From assembly GCA_903822375.1 (NCBI GenBank), contig CAIJOU010000791.1:1-15076 (forward strand): a stretch of DNA of 15,076 nucleotides. Reading direction: 5' to 3'. Made by a program: the position numbers and the translations under genes. The notes below the pieces were generated by a model, which was not told where the DNA came from, did not search any database, and saw only the letters and a list, made by a program, of their open reading frames with translations. This DNA comes from Candidatus Hydrogenedentota bacterium (GTDB lineage Bacteria; Hydrogenedentota; Hydrogenedentia; Hydrogenedentales; CAITNO01). This document shows, in pieces, positions 1 through 7,150 of this stretch (positions are counted from its first letter, which is position 1; every line of letters begins with the position of its first letter).

Positions 1-23
1 GTCGCCGATGATCTGCCTAAATC

Positions 24-51
24 TTGATTCCGGATTCCCCCATGGTATATT
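24..51 (+). promoter_or_regulatory. Candidate sigma-70-type promoter for the large exported protein gene
   Basis: TTGATT at 24-29 and TATATT at 46-51 are separated by 16 bp, giving 4 of 6 and 5 of 6 matches to the -35 and -10 consensus. Transcription would start near 58 and leave a leader of roughly 94 nt before the ATG at 152. It is the best promoter-like pair in the 151 bp before the gene. An upstream reading frame ends with TGA at 25-27, so the promoter would overlap the end of whatever precedes it. It is judged by eye only. Confidence 0.4.
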
Positions 52-96
52 TTTGATGCCAATCGCGACGGTGCCGTGAACAAAGCGATTCTATGG
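52..96 (+). other. Short dockerin/EF-hand-like coding remnant
   Basis: Reading frame 1 encodes FDANRDGAVNKAILW here. The order D-x-N-x-D-G-x-V-N resembles the calcium loop of dockerin or EF-hand repeats, although the last acidic ligand is replaced by Ile. The frame has a stop at 25-27, no good start codon before the match, and runs on into the signal-peptide region of the next gene in a different frame. It may be the decayed end of an exported protein, or chance. The edge of the window prevents a decision. Confidence 0.15.
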
Positions 97-151
97 ACGC
101 CTGCAGGGAAGTGGCAAAGGCGAGCGGCGCGATGTAAGGGAGGGGATTCGG

Positions 152-3100
152 ATGAACTGCGCACGGTTTGGTTGGACAAAGATCTCTTTTTGCGTATTGG
201 TTGGGGCGGGCCTGATTCTTCTTCCAGACACCGCTTGGGGACTTGCCGCGACACTGCCCTTTTTCGATGATTTCGCCTATCCCGTGCTGGGTCCGTGGTG
301 GGCGGCTTCCGGGACTGCCCCGGCCCCGACGCCGCTTTCGGGGAACTGGTGGTACCGCATTCTGGACACTTGCGGTCCGCCTTCGGGCACGTACCATCTT
401 GTGCTCGATTCGTGCGTCGCGGGAACGAACAACCGAAACGAAGTCACACTGACGGTGGACCTCGCGGGCAGGAGCAGCGTCTATCTCACCTTTCTGGCAA
501 AGTCCTTTTCCGACCTCTCCGACCCGCTCACGCCATGGGCCGAGTATACCGGGTCGAAGAATTTTGACGGGGTGGTCATAAGCCCTGACGGCACCACCTG
601 GTACCCCCTGTTGAGCCTGACCGAAAATGATGGACTCACCCGCTCGTATACCCGGTTCACGGTGTCGCTGGATTCCGCCCTGGAGACGTGGAACATCCGT
701 TACACCCCGACCTTCCGGATTCGTTTTAACCACTATGGCAACGGGCAGGTGGTGAACAACTCCGGCAGTTCGGGGTTGGGTATTGATGCGGTGTCGGTGT
801 TCGAGTCGCCCCCGCTGGCCTGCGACTTTGGTGATGCGCCCGCACCCTATCCGACACTGTTGGAAGACAACGGCGCGCGCCATGCGGCGGTTGGGCCCAT
901 GCTGGGCGCCACGAGAGACATGACGCCCGACGGTCTGCCAACGGCAGACGCCTCCGGCGACGGCACTGACGAGGACGGCGTTGTCTTTGTCGATCGGCTT
1001 GTCCCCGGACGCAGCGCGACCCTGCGCGTGACCGCATCGGCTCCGGCCAAACTGGACGGATGGATCGATTTCAACCTGAACGGATCGTGGGAGGACGCGG
1101 GAGAACAGGTGTTCGCGGCCGCGTCCCTGGTGGCTGGGGCCAATGACCTTATCGTGGACATACCGGCAGATGCGGAAGTGTCCGATCGTGTGTTCGCACG
1201 GTTTCGCCTGAGCACCTCCGGCGGGCTTTCCTATACCGGTGCGGCGGCGGACGGGGAGGTCGAGGATTACCTCGTTTCCGTGGTGCCGGACGCGCCGGTC
1301 ATGGACCCCGAGCCTTCGCTTGCACCGGGTTCCTCGAACACGGTGTCCTGGGCGCCGGTGCCGCAGGCGGACAGCTACTATGTGGAATGTTCCCAAACCG
1401 CAGATTTTGCCGCCATATTTCAGGCTGTAGGATGGGCTCCTTCCACCAGCCAGAATTTTGTCGGTCTTTGGGATGTCGCCCAGTATTACCGCGTCCGTGC
1501 GGCGCGTTTGGTCCCCGGGGCGGAGGCGTCATGGAATCAAACCGAGGATTCCGAGTTCTCCCTGGATACCCTTTCCGAAACCGCCCTCTATGGGGGCGGC
1601 AAAGTGACACTGCGGGGTCCCGTCATTCACAAGGACACGGTCGGCGGTGCGCGGGAAGACTTGAAGTGGGCAGACACAAATATGGGTCGGTTCAATGTGT
1701 TCAAGGTATCCCAGGCGGTGCGGTTGACCGGGTTCTCCATGTTCCTGTCCCGCGAGAATGCTTTGCCGGTTGAATTCGCCGTCTACGAGGGCGGCACCGA
1801 CCTCCTTGCGGATGCATACGCCGTGAAACTGTGCAGTCAAACCGTAAACGCCGACGCGGGCTTGGGTTTCGTGTCGGTCGAAGGGTTGTCGTTACTACTG
1901 ACCCCGGGAAAGCACTATGCCATGGGCCTCTCCTGGTCGGGCACGGCAACCGCCTACAAGGCACCCACGGCGGCAACCGTCTCGTTCGGCACGAGCGTTG
2001 GCCGCGCGCAAAGCACGCACTTTCCGTCCGAAACGCCGCTCACTCAGGTCTCCCCCATCGTGACCACAACGGGCATGTACAACATGCGGGTAATCACGGC
2101 CAGCATGTCCGCTTACGCACCGTCCGGTGAGGTTCTCACGCCGGCAATCACACCCGCGTCCTGCTTCGCATGGCGCACGCTGAACTATACCGCCGACGTG
2201 CCGACCGGCACGGCGGTCACGGTGGACGTCTTGCCCGCATCGGGCACCACCCCTGTGCCGGGCTGGAGCGGGCTCGCACCGGGTGCCGATTTAAGCCTGC
2301 TAACCATCATGCCGGTGCGCTTGCGGGCGCGCCTGTCCACTTCAAACACAGCAGTCACCCCCGCACTGCTCGACTGGGGCCTCTGTTGGCAGGCGGAGAC
2401 GGACCGCCGTGTTGAGAGCGCATGGTCCGTGCCGGTCGTGTCCACGCAGGACAGTCAGGCCCCGTTTGTCGTTTCGGTCACACCGGACGGCCCCAATCCA
2501 TCGAGGACGCCAACCGTTCATTTTCTGGTGCAATTCTCCGAGGCGGTGGAAGGTGTGGGTTCTGCCGCGCCTTTCGGCGATTTCACCATCCGCCCGGGCA
2601 GCGTGCCGGGCGCATCCATTGTTGCCGCAAGGCAGACGGAGGACCCCGGCCGCTATGACGTTGAGGTGGACACGGGACACGCCGATGGAAGTGTTGCCAT
2701 TGACGTGCTGGCCGGAGGTGATGTTCATGACTTGGCCCGCAACCCCCTGTCCGCCGGATACGCTGCGGGAGAGTCCTGCACGCTGGACTATACGCCGCCC
2801 GTGGTGGCCGAAATCATCCGGCTTGACGAAAGCCCCACGAATGCGCCGGTGGTGCACTTTGGTGTGAGGTTCAGCGAACCGGTCACCGGTGTGCCCCTTG
2901 CCGCGCCCTTCGCCGGATTCTCCGCGAGCGGGCTACCGGATGCCGCTGTTGTTGCCATAAGCGGCAACGGCGCAGCCTATGCCGTGTCCGTGAAGACCGG
3001 ACCGTCGGACGGCGTTTTGCAACTGGCTATCGACTCTGATGCGGCGGCGCGGGACGCGGCAGGGTGGCCGCTTGCCGGCGGACAGGTGTCAGCCGAGACT

Positions 3101-4495
3101 TACCAGGTATCGCATCTCCGCGTCACTTCGGCACCCGCATCGTTGCTCACAGTGAACCGGGACGACCCGTTCCGCTTGTCGGTTACGGCAAGCGGCGGAA
3201 TGGGCGAGCGGAAGTTCCAGTGGTTTTATGACGACACCGCCAAGGCCCTGTCGGCATTGTACGGAGAAACGGCTTCGATATTGGACATCCCCCATGCCCG
3301 TTTGGCGGACTGCGGTGTTTACTATTGCGAAGTGTCCGATGCGCATGAAACCATCCCGTCACCATCGATACGTGTTCAGGTGCAGGATGGCGGTACGGCA
3401 CCCTATGTCGCCTGGGTCACGCCAAGTGGGCCCAATCCGGCTCGGACGCCGTCCGTGCGTTTTATCGTTCAGTTTTCCACGACCGTCACCGGTGTGGGCC
3501 TTGCCGCACCGTTCAGCGATTTTGCCCTCCGCCCGGGCAGCGTGCCCGATGCATCCATCGTTGCCGTACGGCAGACGGAGGACCCCAGCCGCTACGAGGT
3601 CGAGGTGGACACGGGGAGCGCCGGGGGAACCGTTGCAATTGATGTGATAACCGGCGGGAACATTCATGACTTGTCCGGCAATCCCCTGTCGTCGGGAAAC
3701 AGCACGGGAGAGGCCTTTACGCTCGATTACACGCCGCCCACGGTAAGCGGTATTGCCCGGCTCGACGCCAGTCCCACCAACGCGCCGGTGGTACGGTTTG
3801 GCGTGACGTTCAGCGAGCCGGTCACCGGCGTGCCCCTGGGCGCGCCGTTCACTGGATTTTCCGCGGGCGGTTTGTCGGACACCAACGTTGTTGCAATTAG
3901 CGGCAGCGGTGCAGTTTATACAGTGTCCGTGCAGACCGGTGCATCAGACGGCGCTTTGTGGCTGGCCGTGGATGCCGTCGAGACCGTTCAAGATGCGGTG
4001 GGATGGCCGCTCGCCACCGGCCAAGTCTCGGTGCCGGGCTATCAGATGTCGCACCTGCGCTTCACGGCGGTGCCGGCACCACTGATGACCGTGAACTGGG
4101 GCGACCCGTGCAGCATGTCCGTTGAAGTGACCGGCGGCATGGGCGCGCGGAGATTCCAGTGGTATTTTGACGATTCGGCCAAGCCCTGGTCGGAACTGTC
4201 CGGAGAAACCAACCCAACGCTGGACATTTGGCATGTCTGCCCGGAAGACGACGGCGTTTACTATTGCGAGGTGACTGATGCGCACGAAACCATCCAGTCG
4301 TCACCGTCGACACGGCTTCAGGTGCGGGCGGTCCTGGCCGTTGCGGGAGTTCGCGGTCTTTTCATGGCCGCCGCAGCGCTGGCCGTTGCGGGGGCGTGGG
4401 GCGCGCGCGCCCGGCGGTCCGGCGGCGACTGTACCTGTTTCATCGGAGACCGCTATAATCCACTCCGGCAATCCTGCCCGGATGTGATGTCATGA
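152..4495 (+). CDS. Large exported multidomain protein with GEVED domain and duplicated Ig-like modules
   Basis: A 1447-residue protein probably displayed at the cell surface or secreted. Residues 1 to about 31 form a signal peptide. Residues 32-222 look like a beta-rich jelly-roll domain (FDGVVISPDGTTWYPL; GLGIDAVSVFE). A GEVED domain spans about 224-377 and ends in the signature GEVEDY (368-373). A fibronectin-III-like segment follows (about 382-470), then an unrecognised beta-rich region. Residues 770-1394 are two copies of a 313-residue module. Each has two bacterial Ig-like segments (VQFSEAV; FGVRFSEPVTGVPL) and an I-set-like Ig domain (GVYYCEV). In both modules the usual first Ig cysteine is absent at its expected place, so the standard disulfide is unlikely. 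The C-terminus has a hydrophobic helix (about 1399-1416) and a basic GARARR cluster, like a CTERM sorting signal, but continues for 25 more residues with three Cys. The ATG at 152 follows an AGGGAGGGG ribosome site, and an in-frame stop at 77-79 rules out an upstream start. Ligand and role are unknown; adhesion or matrix binding is inferred. Confidence 0.85.
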   Translation: MNCARFGWTKISFCVLVGAGLILLPDTAWGLAATLPFFDDFAYPVLGPWWAASGTAPAPTPLSGNWWYRILDTCGPPSGTYHLVLDSCVAGTNNRNEVTLTVDLAGRSSVYLTFLAKSFSDLSDPLTPWAEYTGSKNFDGVVISPDGTTWYPLLSLTENDGLTRSYTRFTVSLDSALETWNIRYTPTFRIRFNHYGNGQVVNNSGSSGLGIDAVSVFESPPLACDFGDAPAPYPTLLEDNGARHAAVGPMLGATRDMTPDGLPTADASGDGTDEDGVVFVDRLVPGRSATLRVTASAPAKLDGWIDFNLNGSWEDAGEQVFAAASLVAGANDLIVDIPADAEVSDRVFARFRLSTSGGLSYTGAAADGEVEDYLVSVVPDAPVMDPEPSLAPGSSNTVSWAPVPQADSYYVECSQTADFAAIFQAVGWAPSTSQNFVGLWDVAQYYRVRAARLVPGAEASWNQTEDSEFSLDTLSETALYGGGKVTLRGPVIHKDTVGGAREDLKWADTNMGRFNVFKVSQAVRLTGFSMFLSRENALPVEFAVYEGGTDLLADAYAVKLCSQTVNADAGLGFVSVEGLSLLLTPGKHYAMGLSWSGTATAYKAPTAATVSFGTSVGRAQSTHFPSETPLTQVSPIVTTTGMYNMRVITASMSAYAPSGEVLTPAITPASCFAWRTLNYTADVPTGTAVTVDVLPASGTTPVPGWSGLAPGADLSLLTIMPVRLRARLSTSNTAVTPALLDWGLCWQAETDRRVESAWSVPVVSTQDSQAPFVVSVTPDGPNPSRTPTVHFLVQFSEAVEGVGSAAPFGDFTIRPGSVPGASIVAARQTEDPGRYDVEVDTGHADGSVAIDVLAGGDVHDLARNPLSAGYAAGESCTLDYTPPVVAEIIRLDESPTNAPVVHFGVRFSEPVTGVPLAAPFAGFSASGLPDAAVVAISGNGAAYAVSVKTGPSDGVLQLAIDSDAAARDAAGWPLAGGQVSAETYQVSHLRVTSAPASLLTVNRDDPFRLSVTASGGMGERKFQWFYDDTAKALSALYGETASILDIPHARLADCGVYYCEVSDAHETIPSPSIRVQVQDGGTAPYVAWVTPSGPNPARTPSVRFIVQFSTTVTGVGLAAPFSDFALRPGSVPDASIVAVRQTEDPSRYEVEVDTGSAGGTVAIDVITGGNIHDLSGNPLSSGNSTGEAFTLDYTPPTVSGIARLDASPTNAPVVRFGVTFSEPVTGVPLGAPFTGFSAGGLSDTNVVAISGSGAVYTVSVQTGASDGALWLAVDAVETVQDAVGWPLATGQVSVPGYQMSHLRFTAVPAPLMTVNWGDPCSMSVEVTGGMGARRFQWYFDDSAKPWSELSGETNPTLDIWHVCPEDDGVYYCEVTDAHETIQSSPSTRLQVRAVLAVAGVRGLFMAAAALAVAGAWGARARRSGGDCTCFIGDRYNPLRQSCPDVMS
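2459..4336 (+). repeat. 939-bp in-frame tandem duplication coding for two 313-residue modules
   Basis: Copy 1 starts at 2459 and copy 2 at 3398. The offset is exactly 939 bp at the start of the module (CCGGACGGCCCCAATCC near 2483 against its partner near 3422) and again near the end (the DAHETI codons at 3338 and 4277). No net indel has therefore accumulated across almost the whole unit; one extra codon (QSSPS for PSPS) appears at the very end of copy 2. Protein identity is high and DNA identity visibly lower, which indicates an old internal duplication kept under selection rather than a recent assembly artefact. Confidence 0.9.
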
Positions 4496-5799
4496 AAGAT
4501 GCTCTGCTGGCGAAAATCCAGAACGGGTCGGCGGTCGTCGCCGTGGTGGGGCTGGGCTATGTCGGCCTGCCGCTGGCGCGCCATTTCATCGGCGCCGGCC
4601 ACCATGTGATCGGGGTGGACACCGCCTTGGACCGGGTTGCCATGCTGTTGCGCGGAGAGTGCCCGCTGTGCCATCTGCCGGGCGAGTGGATTGCGCCGTC
4701 CGTTGCCTCGGGTCATTTTTCTCCCACCACGGACACCGGACTGCTGGCCAAAGCCGATGCGATCATCATTTGCGTGCCCACACCGCTCACCGCGCACCGT
4801 GAGCCCGATTTGTCGCACGTGCGCGCTGCCGCGGAGGCCGCGGCGCGGACGCTGCACCCGGGCCAGTTGATTGTGCTGGAAAGCACCACATGGCCCGGCA
4901 CCACTGAAGAGGTGCTGCTTCCGCTGCTGCGGGAACAGGGACTTGAGGTCGGCCGCGACTTCTTCCTGGCCTTTTCTCCCGAGCGTGAGGACCCGGGCAA
5001 CCGCGCTTATGCGCTGGGCGACATTCCCAAGGTTGTGGGCGGCGTGACCGGCGCCTGCACGGAGGCGGCAGCGGCCCTGTATGCGCGCGTTTGCGGGCGG
5101 GTGGTGCCCGTGAGCCGCCCCGCCGCCGCGGAATTGGCCAAGCTGCTGGAGAATGTGTTCCGGAGCGTCAATATCGCGCTGGTGAATGAGCTGAAGATGC
5201 TCTGCGACCGGATGGGACTGGACGTTTGGGAGATTATCGCCGCCGCCGCCACCAAGCCCTTCGGATTCATGCCCTTTTATCCGGGTCCCGGACTGGGCGG
5301 CCACTGCATCCCCATTGACCCCTTCTATCTCACCTGGAAAGCCCGGGAGTACGGCTTCAGCACACGGTTCATCGAACTGTCCGGCGAGATTAACACTTCC
5401 ATGCCGCACTATGTCGTGACCCGCGTGATGGAGGCGCTGAATGATCGGGGAAAGACCCTGCGCAACGCCCGTGTGCTCGTGCTCGGCGCCGCATACAAGG
5501 CCGACGTCAACGACATGCGCGAATCGCCCGCGCTCCGGCTTATGGACCTGCTGCGGGAAAAGGGTGCCGTCGTCCGTTACAATGACCCCCATGTGCCCTG
5601 CCTGGACCACGGCGCGCTGCGCCTGGAAAGCGCCCCGCTCAGCGCCGAGGAACTTGCCGCCAGCGACTGCGTGCTTGTTGCCACGGCCCACTCCGCCTAT
5701 GACCCTGATTTCATCGTTCAACACGCCCCCCTTGTCGTCGACACGCGCAATATGACCCGCAACGTAACCCACCACCGGGACCGCATTGTCAGGGCGTGA
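4492..5799 (+). CDS. Nucleotide-sugar dehydrogenase, UDP-N-acetylglucosamine 6-dehydrogenase type (WbpA-like)
   Basis: A cytoplasmic enzyme of 435 residues, the usual size for the UDP-glucose/GDP-mannose dehydrogenase family, which oxidises the C6 hydroxyl of a nucleotide sugar to a carboxylate in two NAD-dependent steps. The N-terminal Rossmann motif is GLGYVGLPLA (20-29). STTWPGTTEE (131-140) and SPERE (162-166) are family blocks. Lys217 and Asn221 lie in the central helix (KLLEN). The catalytic Cys272 sits in GPGLGGHCIPIDPF, and the C-terminal UDP-binding domain carries GAAYKADVNDMRESPAL. The GGHCIPIDPFYL form with TWKAR after it points to the WbpA/TviB branch (UDP-GlcNAc or UDP-GalNAc substrates) rather than UDP-glucose, but the substrate is inferred. 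The start overlaps the previous stop as ATGA, so translation is probably coupled to the surface-protein gene. A TATAAT box at 4454-4459 could give an additional internal promoter. The product would feed capsule, O-antigen or exopolysaccharide synthesis; no glycosyltransferases lie in the window. Confidence 0.93.
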   Translation: MKDALLAKIQNGSAVVAVVGLGYVGLPLARHFIGAGHHVIGVDTALDRVAMLLRGECPLCHLPGEWIAPSVASGHFSPTTDTGLLAKADAIIICVPTPLTAHREPDLSHVRAAAEAAARTLHPGQLIVLESTTWPGTTEEVLLPLLREQGLEVGRDFFLAFSPEREDPGNRAYALGDIPKVVGGVTGACTEAAAALYARVCGRVVPVSRPAAAELAKLLENVFRSVNIALVNELKMLCDRMGLDVWEIIAAAATKPFGFMPFYPGPGLGGHCIPIDPFYLTWKAREYGFSTRFIELSGEINTSMPHYVVTRVMEALNDRGKTLRNARVLVLGAAYKADVNDMRESPALRLMDLLREKGAVVRYNDPHVPCLDHGALRLESAPLSAEELAASDCVLVATAHSAYDPDFIVQHAPLVVDTRNMTRNVTHHRDRIVRA

Positions 5800-5810
5800 T
5801 GCACTGGAAA

Positions 5811-5838
5811 AAGGATTAAGGACAAAGGTCAAAGGACA
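5811..5838 (+). repeat. Purine-rich heptamer tandem array (AAGGNNN, four units)
   Basis: Four consecutive 7-bp units begin with AAGG: AAGGATT, AAGGACA, AAGGTCA, AAGGACA. The array starts 11 bp after the stop of the dehydrogenase gene. Part of it pairs with CCTTTG-containing sequence just downstream: CAAAGGTCA at 5823-5831 is complementary to TGACCTTTG at 5843-5851, a 9-bp stem with an 11-nt loop. No U-tract follows, so it is not a convincing terminator for the plus-strand operon. Confidence 0.7.
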
Positions 5839-5883
5839 ACTCTGACCTTTGAGATTTGCGGTCTGGGATATGACCCTCCGTGT

Positions 5884-5939
5884 CCTTCACCCTTCACCCT
5901 TCACCCTTCGTCCTTCGTCCTTCGCTCTTCGTCCTTTGA
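5884..5939 (+). repeat. Pyrimidine-rich heptamer tandem array (CCTTCRY, eight units)
   Basis: Eight 7-bp units in perfect register: CCTTCAC three times, CCTTCGT twice, then CCTTCGC, TCTTCGT and CCTTTGA. The units are reverse-complement relatives of the AAGGNNN array 45 bp upstream. TCAAAGGAC at 5829-5837 is an exact inverted copy of GTCCTTTGA at 5931-5939, so the whole segment could fold into a long interrupted hairpin. Short tandem heptamers of this kind occur between genes in several environmental bacterial groups; their function is unknown. Confidence 0.85.
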
Positions 5940-5985
5940 AAAAAAAGAACTGAGGCGGGCATGTCGTTTCGACATTCCCGCCTCA
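5939..5985 (-). terminator. Rho-independent terminator of the small exported protein gene
   Basis: The arms TGAGGCGGG (5951-5959) and CCCGCCTCA (5977-5985) form a 9-bp GC-rich stem. It is extended past one C-T mismatch by ATGTCG/CGACAT (5961-5966/5970-5975) around a TTT loop. Read on the minus strand, GTTC follows the hairpin and then eight T residues (the A run at 5939-5946). The element lies 39 nt after the stop codon of the minus-strand gene at 6025. On the plus strand no T-run follows, so it should act in one direction only. Confidence 0.9.
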
Positions 5986-6024
5986 ATAATCGTCAATACG
6001 TCTGTGACTGCCTGGTAGTTTAGA

Positions 6025-6603
6025 TTACTTTCCAGGAGGCAGCAGGTGACTGAAGCTGACAAGCACGCCCGTAGCCTTGTTGTAGTTCCAGGACATCATA
6101 GAGCCCTGAATGTCCGTCGGCGCCGCTTCGGGGCCGGTCCACGAGATCGTGATTGAGCCGTTCTTTCTGACGTCGATAATGCCACCAGAGTTCGGGATCG
6201 CCGTCGACGTGTCCGGGCTGAAGGGACGATTCGGAACCTTCATGGCCTGAATGCCTTCCTGACCCTTGTTGGTGCCGGTATGACCCCAGGGGCTGGTGAG
6301 ACCAGCGGCCGGATCATCAGCAACCGGACGGAAGCCAAGCGCCGACATCGGCTGGATGGTGAACGTGTTCACCGCCGGTGCGAACGGACCAACTTTCTGG
6401 CCAGCCGAATTGTAGTACGCGATTTCGCAGGTCAGAACACGGTCAACCGTGCTCTTCAGGTAGATGAGCGCCAGACCGCCGCTCTCTTCCGGAGGAAGAT
6501 TGGTGCCCACCGGCGCGGTGTCCACGTACCAGGGGATGGACAGCGAACTCGCAAACGCGATGCTGCCAACCAACATGATAAGAACCATACTAGTTTTCTT
6601 CAT
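6025..6603 (-). CDS. Small exported protein of unknown family
   Basis: A 192-residue protein that I do not recognise. The chosen start is the ATG at 6603, giving a signal peptide MKKTSMVLIMLVGSIAFASS. GAGGAGG lies about 10 nt upstream, and an in-frame start 13 codons earlier would spoil the signal peptide. The mature part is about 172 residues, mostly predicted beta-strand, with one Cys (VLTCEIAYY), a central Gly/Pro-rich stretch, and a C-terminus ending SHLLPPGK. The segments LIYLKSTVDRVLTCEIAYYN and NGSITISWTG look like strands of a small beta-sandwich. There is no membrane anchor, catalytic motif or lipobox. The gene is monocistronic and unusually well bounded by its own promoter, operator-like palindrome, leader hairpin and terminator, which suggests an abundant, regulated product. 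It converges with the dehydrogenase operon. Confidence 0.8.
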   Translation of the reverse strand: MKKTSMVLIMLVGSIAFASSLSIPWYVDTAPVGTNLPPEESGGLALIYLKSTVDRVLTCEIAYYNSAGQKVGPFAPAVNTFTIQPMSALGFRPVADDPAAGLTSPWGHTGTNKGQEGIQAMKVPNRPFSPDTSTAIPNSGGIIDVRKNGSITISWTGPEAAPTDIQGSMMSWNYNKATGVLVSFSHLLPPGK

Positions 6604-6644
6604 TTCTTTTTCGCCTCCTCTCGTTGTGAAAATTCTGTACATAA

Positions 6645-6659
6645 CGGCCCTGAGGGCCG
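6645..6659 (-). other. Perfect hairpin in the leader of the small exported protein mRNA
   Basis: CGGCCC, a TGA centre and GGGCCG form a perfect 6-bp GC stem with a 3-nt loop. It lies about 26 nt upstream of the GGAGG ribosome site and inside the roughly 105-nt leader predicted from the promoter. It could protect the mRNA 5' region or shape access to the ribosome site. No known riboswitch fold is recognised. Confidence 0.45.
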
Positions 6660-6710
6660 ACTACAGCACTTTCAAATTTAATTCCGAGTTCCGGTCACTC
6701 CGAAACACAA

Positions 6711-6731
6711 CTAGTTTGTACCACAAACCAG
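6711..6731. promoter_or_regulatory. Palindromic operator-like site over the -10 box
   Basis: GTTTGT (6714-6719), ACC and ACAAAC (6723-6728) make a perfect 6-bp inverted repeat. With one mismatch it extends to 9-bp arms (6711-6719 and 6723-6731), giving a 21-bp near-palindrome. It covers the -10 hexamer of the minus-strand promoter, the expected place for a repressor site. The cognate regulator is not in the window. Confidence 0.45.
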
Positions 6732-6743
6732 TCTGAATGTCAA
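6715..6743 (-). promoter_or_regulatory. Strong sigma-70-type promoter of the small exported protein gene
   Basis: On the minus strand, a perfect TTGACA (6743-6738) is followed after exactly 17 bp by TACAAA (6720-6715), which is preceded by TGG as in an extended -10 element. Transcription would start near 6708, about 105 nt before the ATG at 6603. It is the best promoter match in the window. Confidence 0.7.
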
Positions 6744-6981
6744 CACCTTTCTTGTTGTCCGTTCCGTTCCGGGGAAGCAAAGCTGCCGATTATTCACTAT
6801 CAACTTTCAGGCATCCGGCCCCAGCGAGAGGGACGGGAGCTCCCTTTCGGGGATTATTCGGAAACAACCGCTGATTTGTTTGAGACTGTGCAGACCCGTT
6901 GAGACAATGGAATCGCTGTTCTGAATAAGCACAAGTCGTTTAAATGAAAATAGTTAGCCAATTTGTGCAATGGCGTTCCAG

Positions 6982-7022
6982 CTTCCAGTCGGAGAAAGGC
7001 CCCTTCTGTCAACGACGTTCCC
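6982..7022 (+). repeat. Dispersed 41-bp repeat, copy A
   Basis: This segment, which begins CTTCCAGTCGGAGAAAGG, matches 9234-9274, which begins CTTTCAGCCGGAGAAAGG. The two are in the same orientation, identical at 33 of 41 positions and gap-free. The copies flank the SGNH hydrolase gene and its upstream debris as direct repeats about 2.25 kb apart. The level of divergence points to members of an old repeat family rather than a recent duplication. Confidence 0.65.
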
Positions 7023-7096
7023 AATGTTGATACCGTCAGGATGTAAGGGGTCTGGTCTTTGCTGATGTACCTTTTTTGCAAGGTTTTGATCGCATG

Positions 7097-7146
7097 TGAA
7101 CAAGGGATTGCAACACTCTGGGCGTGAACGTTCGGACCCTTGTTCA
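7097..7146. repeat. 10-bp perfect inverted repeat with 30-nt centre
   Basis: TGAACAAGGG (7097-7106) and CCCTTGTTCA (7137-7146) are exact reverse complements. The enclosed 30 nt contains the self-complementary GAACGTTC (7126-7133). The element ends four bases before the large palindrome at 7151, so the two may be parts of one unit. No terminator-like T-run follows on either strand. Confidence 0.65.
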
Positions 7147-7150
7147 GGTC

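Noticed and set aside
17..1396. A 459-codon open frame on the minus strand across the start of the large exported protein gene
   Set aside because: It is rich in Arg, Gly and His, has no recognisable domain or ribosome site, and lies opposite a frame with clear GEVED and signal-peptide features. It is a by-product of high-GC codon usage.
4453..5832. A 459-codon minus-strand open frame opposite the nucleotide-sugar dehydrogenase
   Set aside because: The plus-strand frame carries every family motif. The antisense frame is low in hydrophobic-core patterns and starts inside the heptamer repeats.
5884..5939. A CRISPR-like array
   Set aside because: The units are 7 bp in direct contact with no spacers, and no cas genes are present. 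It is a simple tandem repeat.
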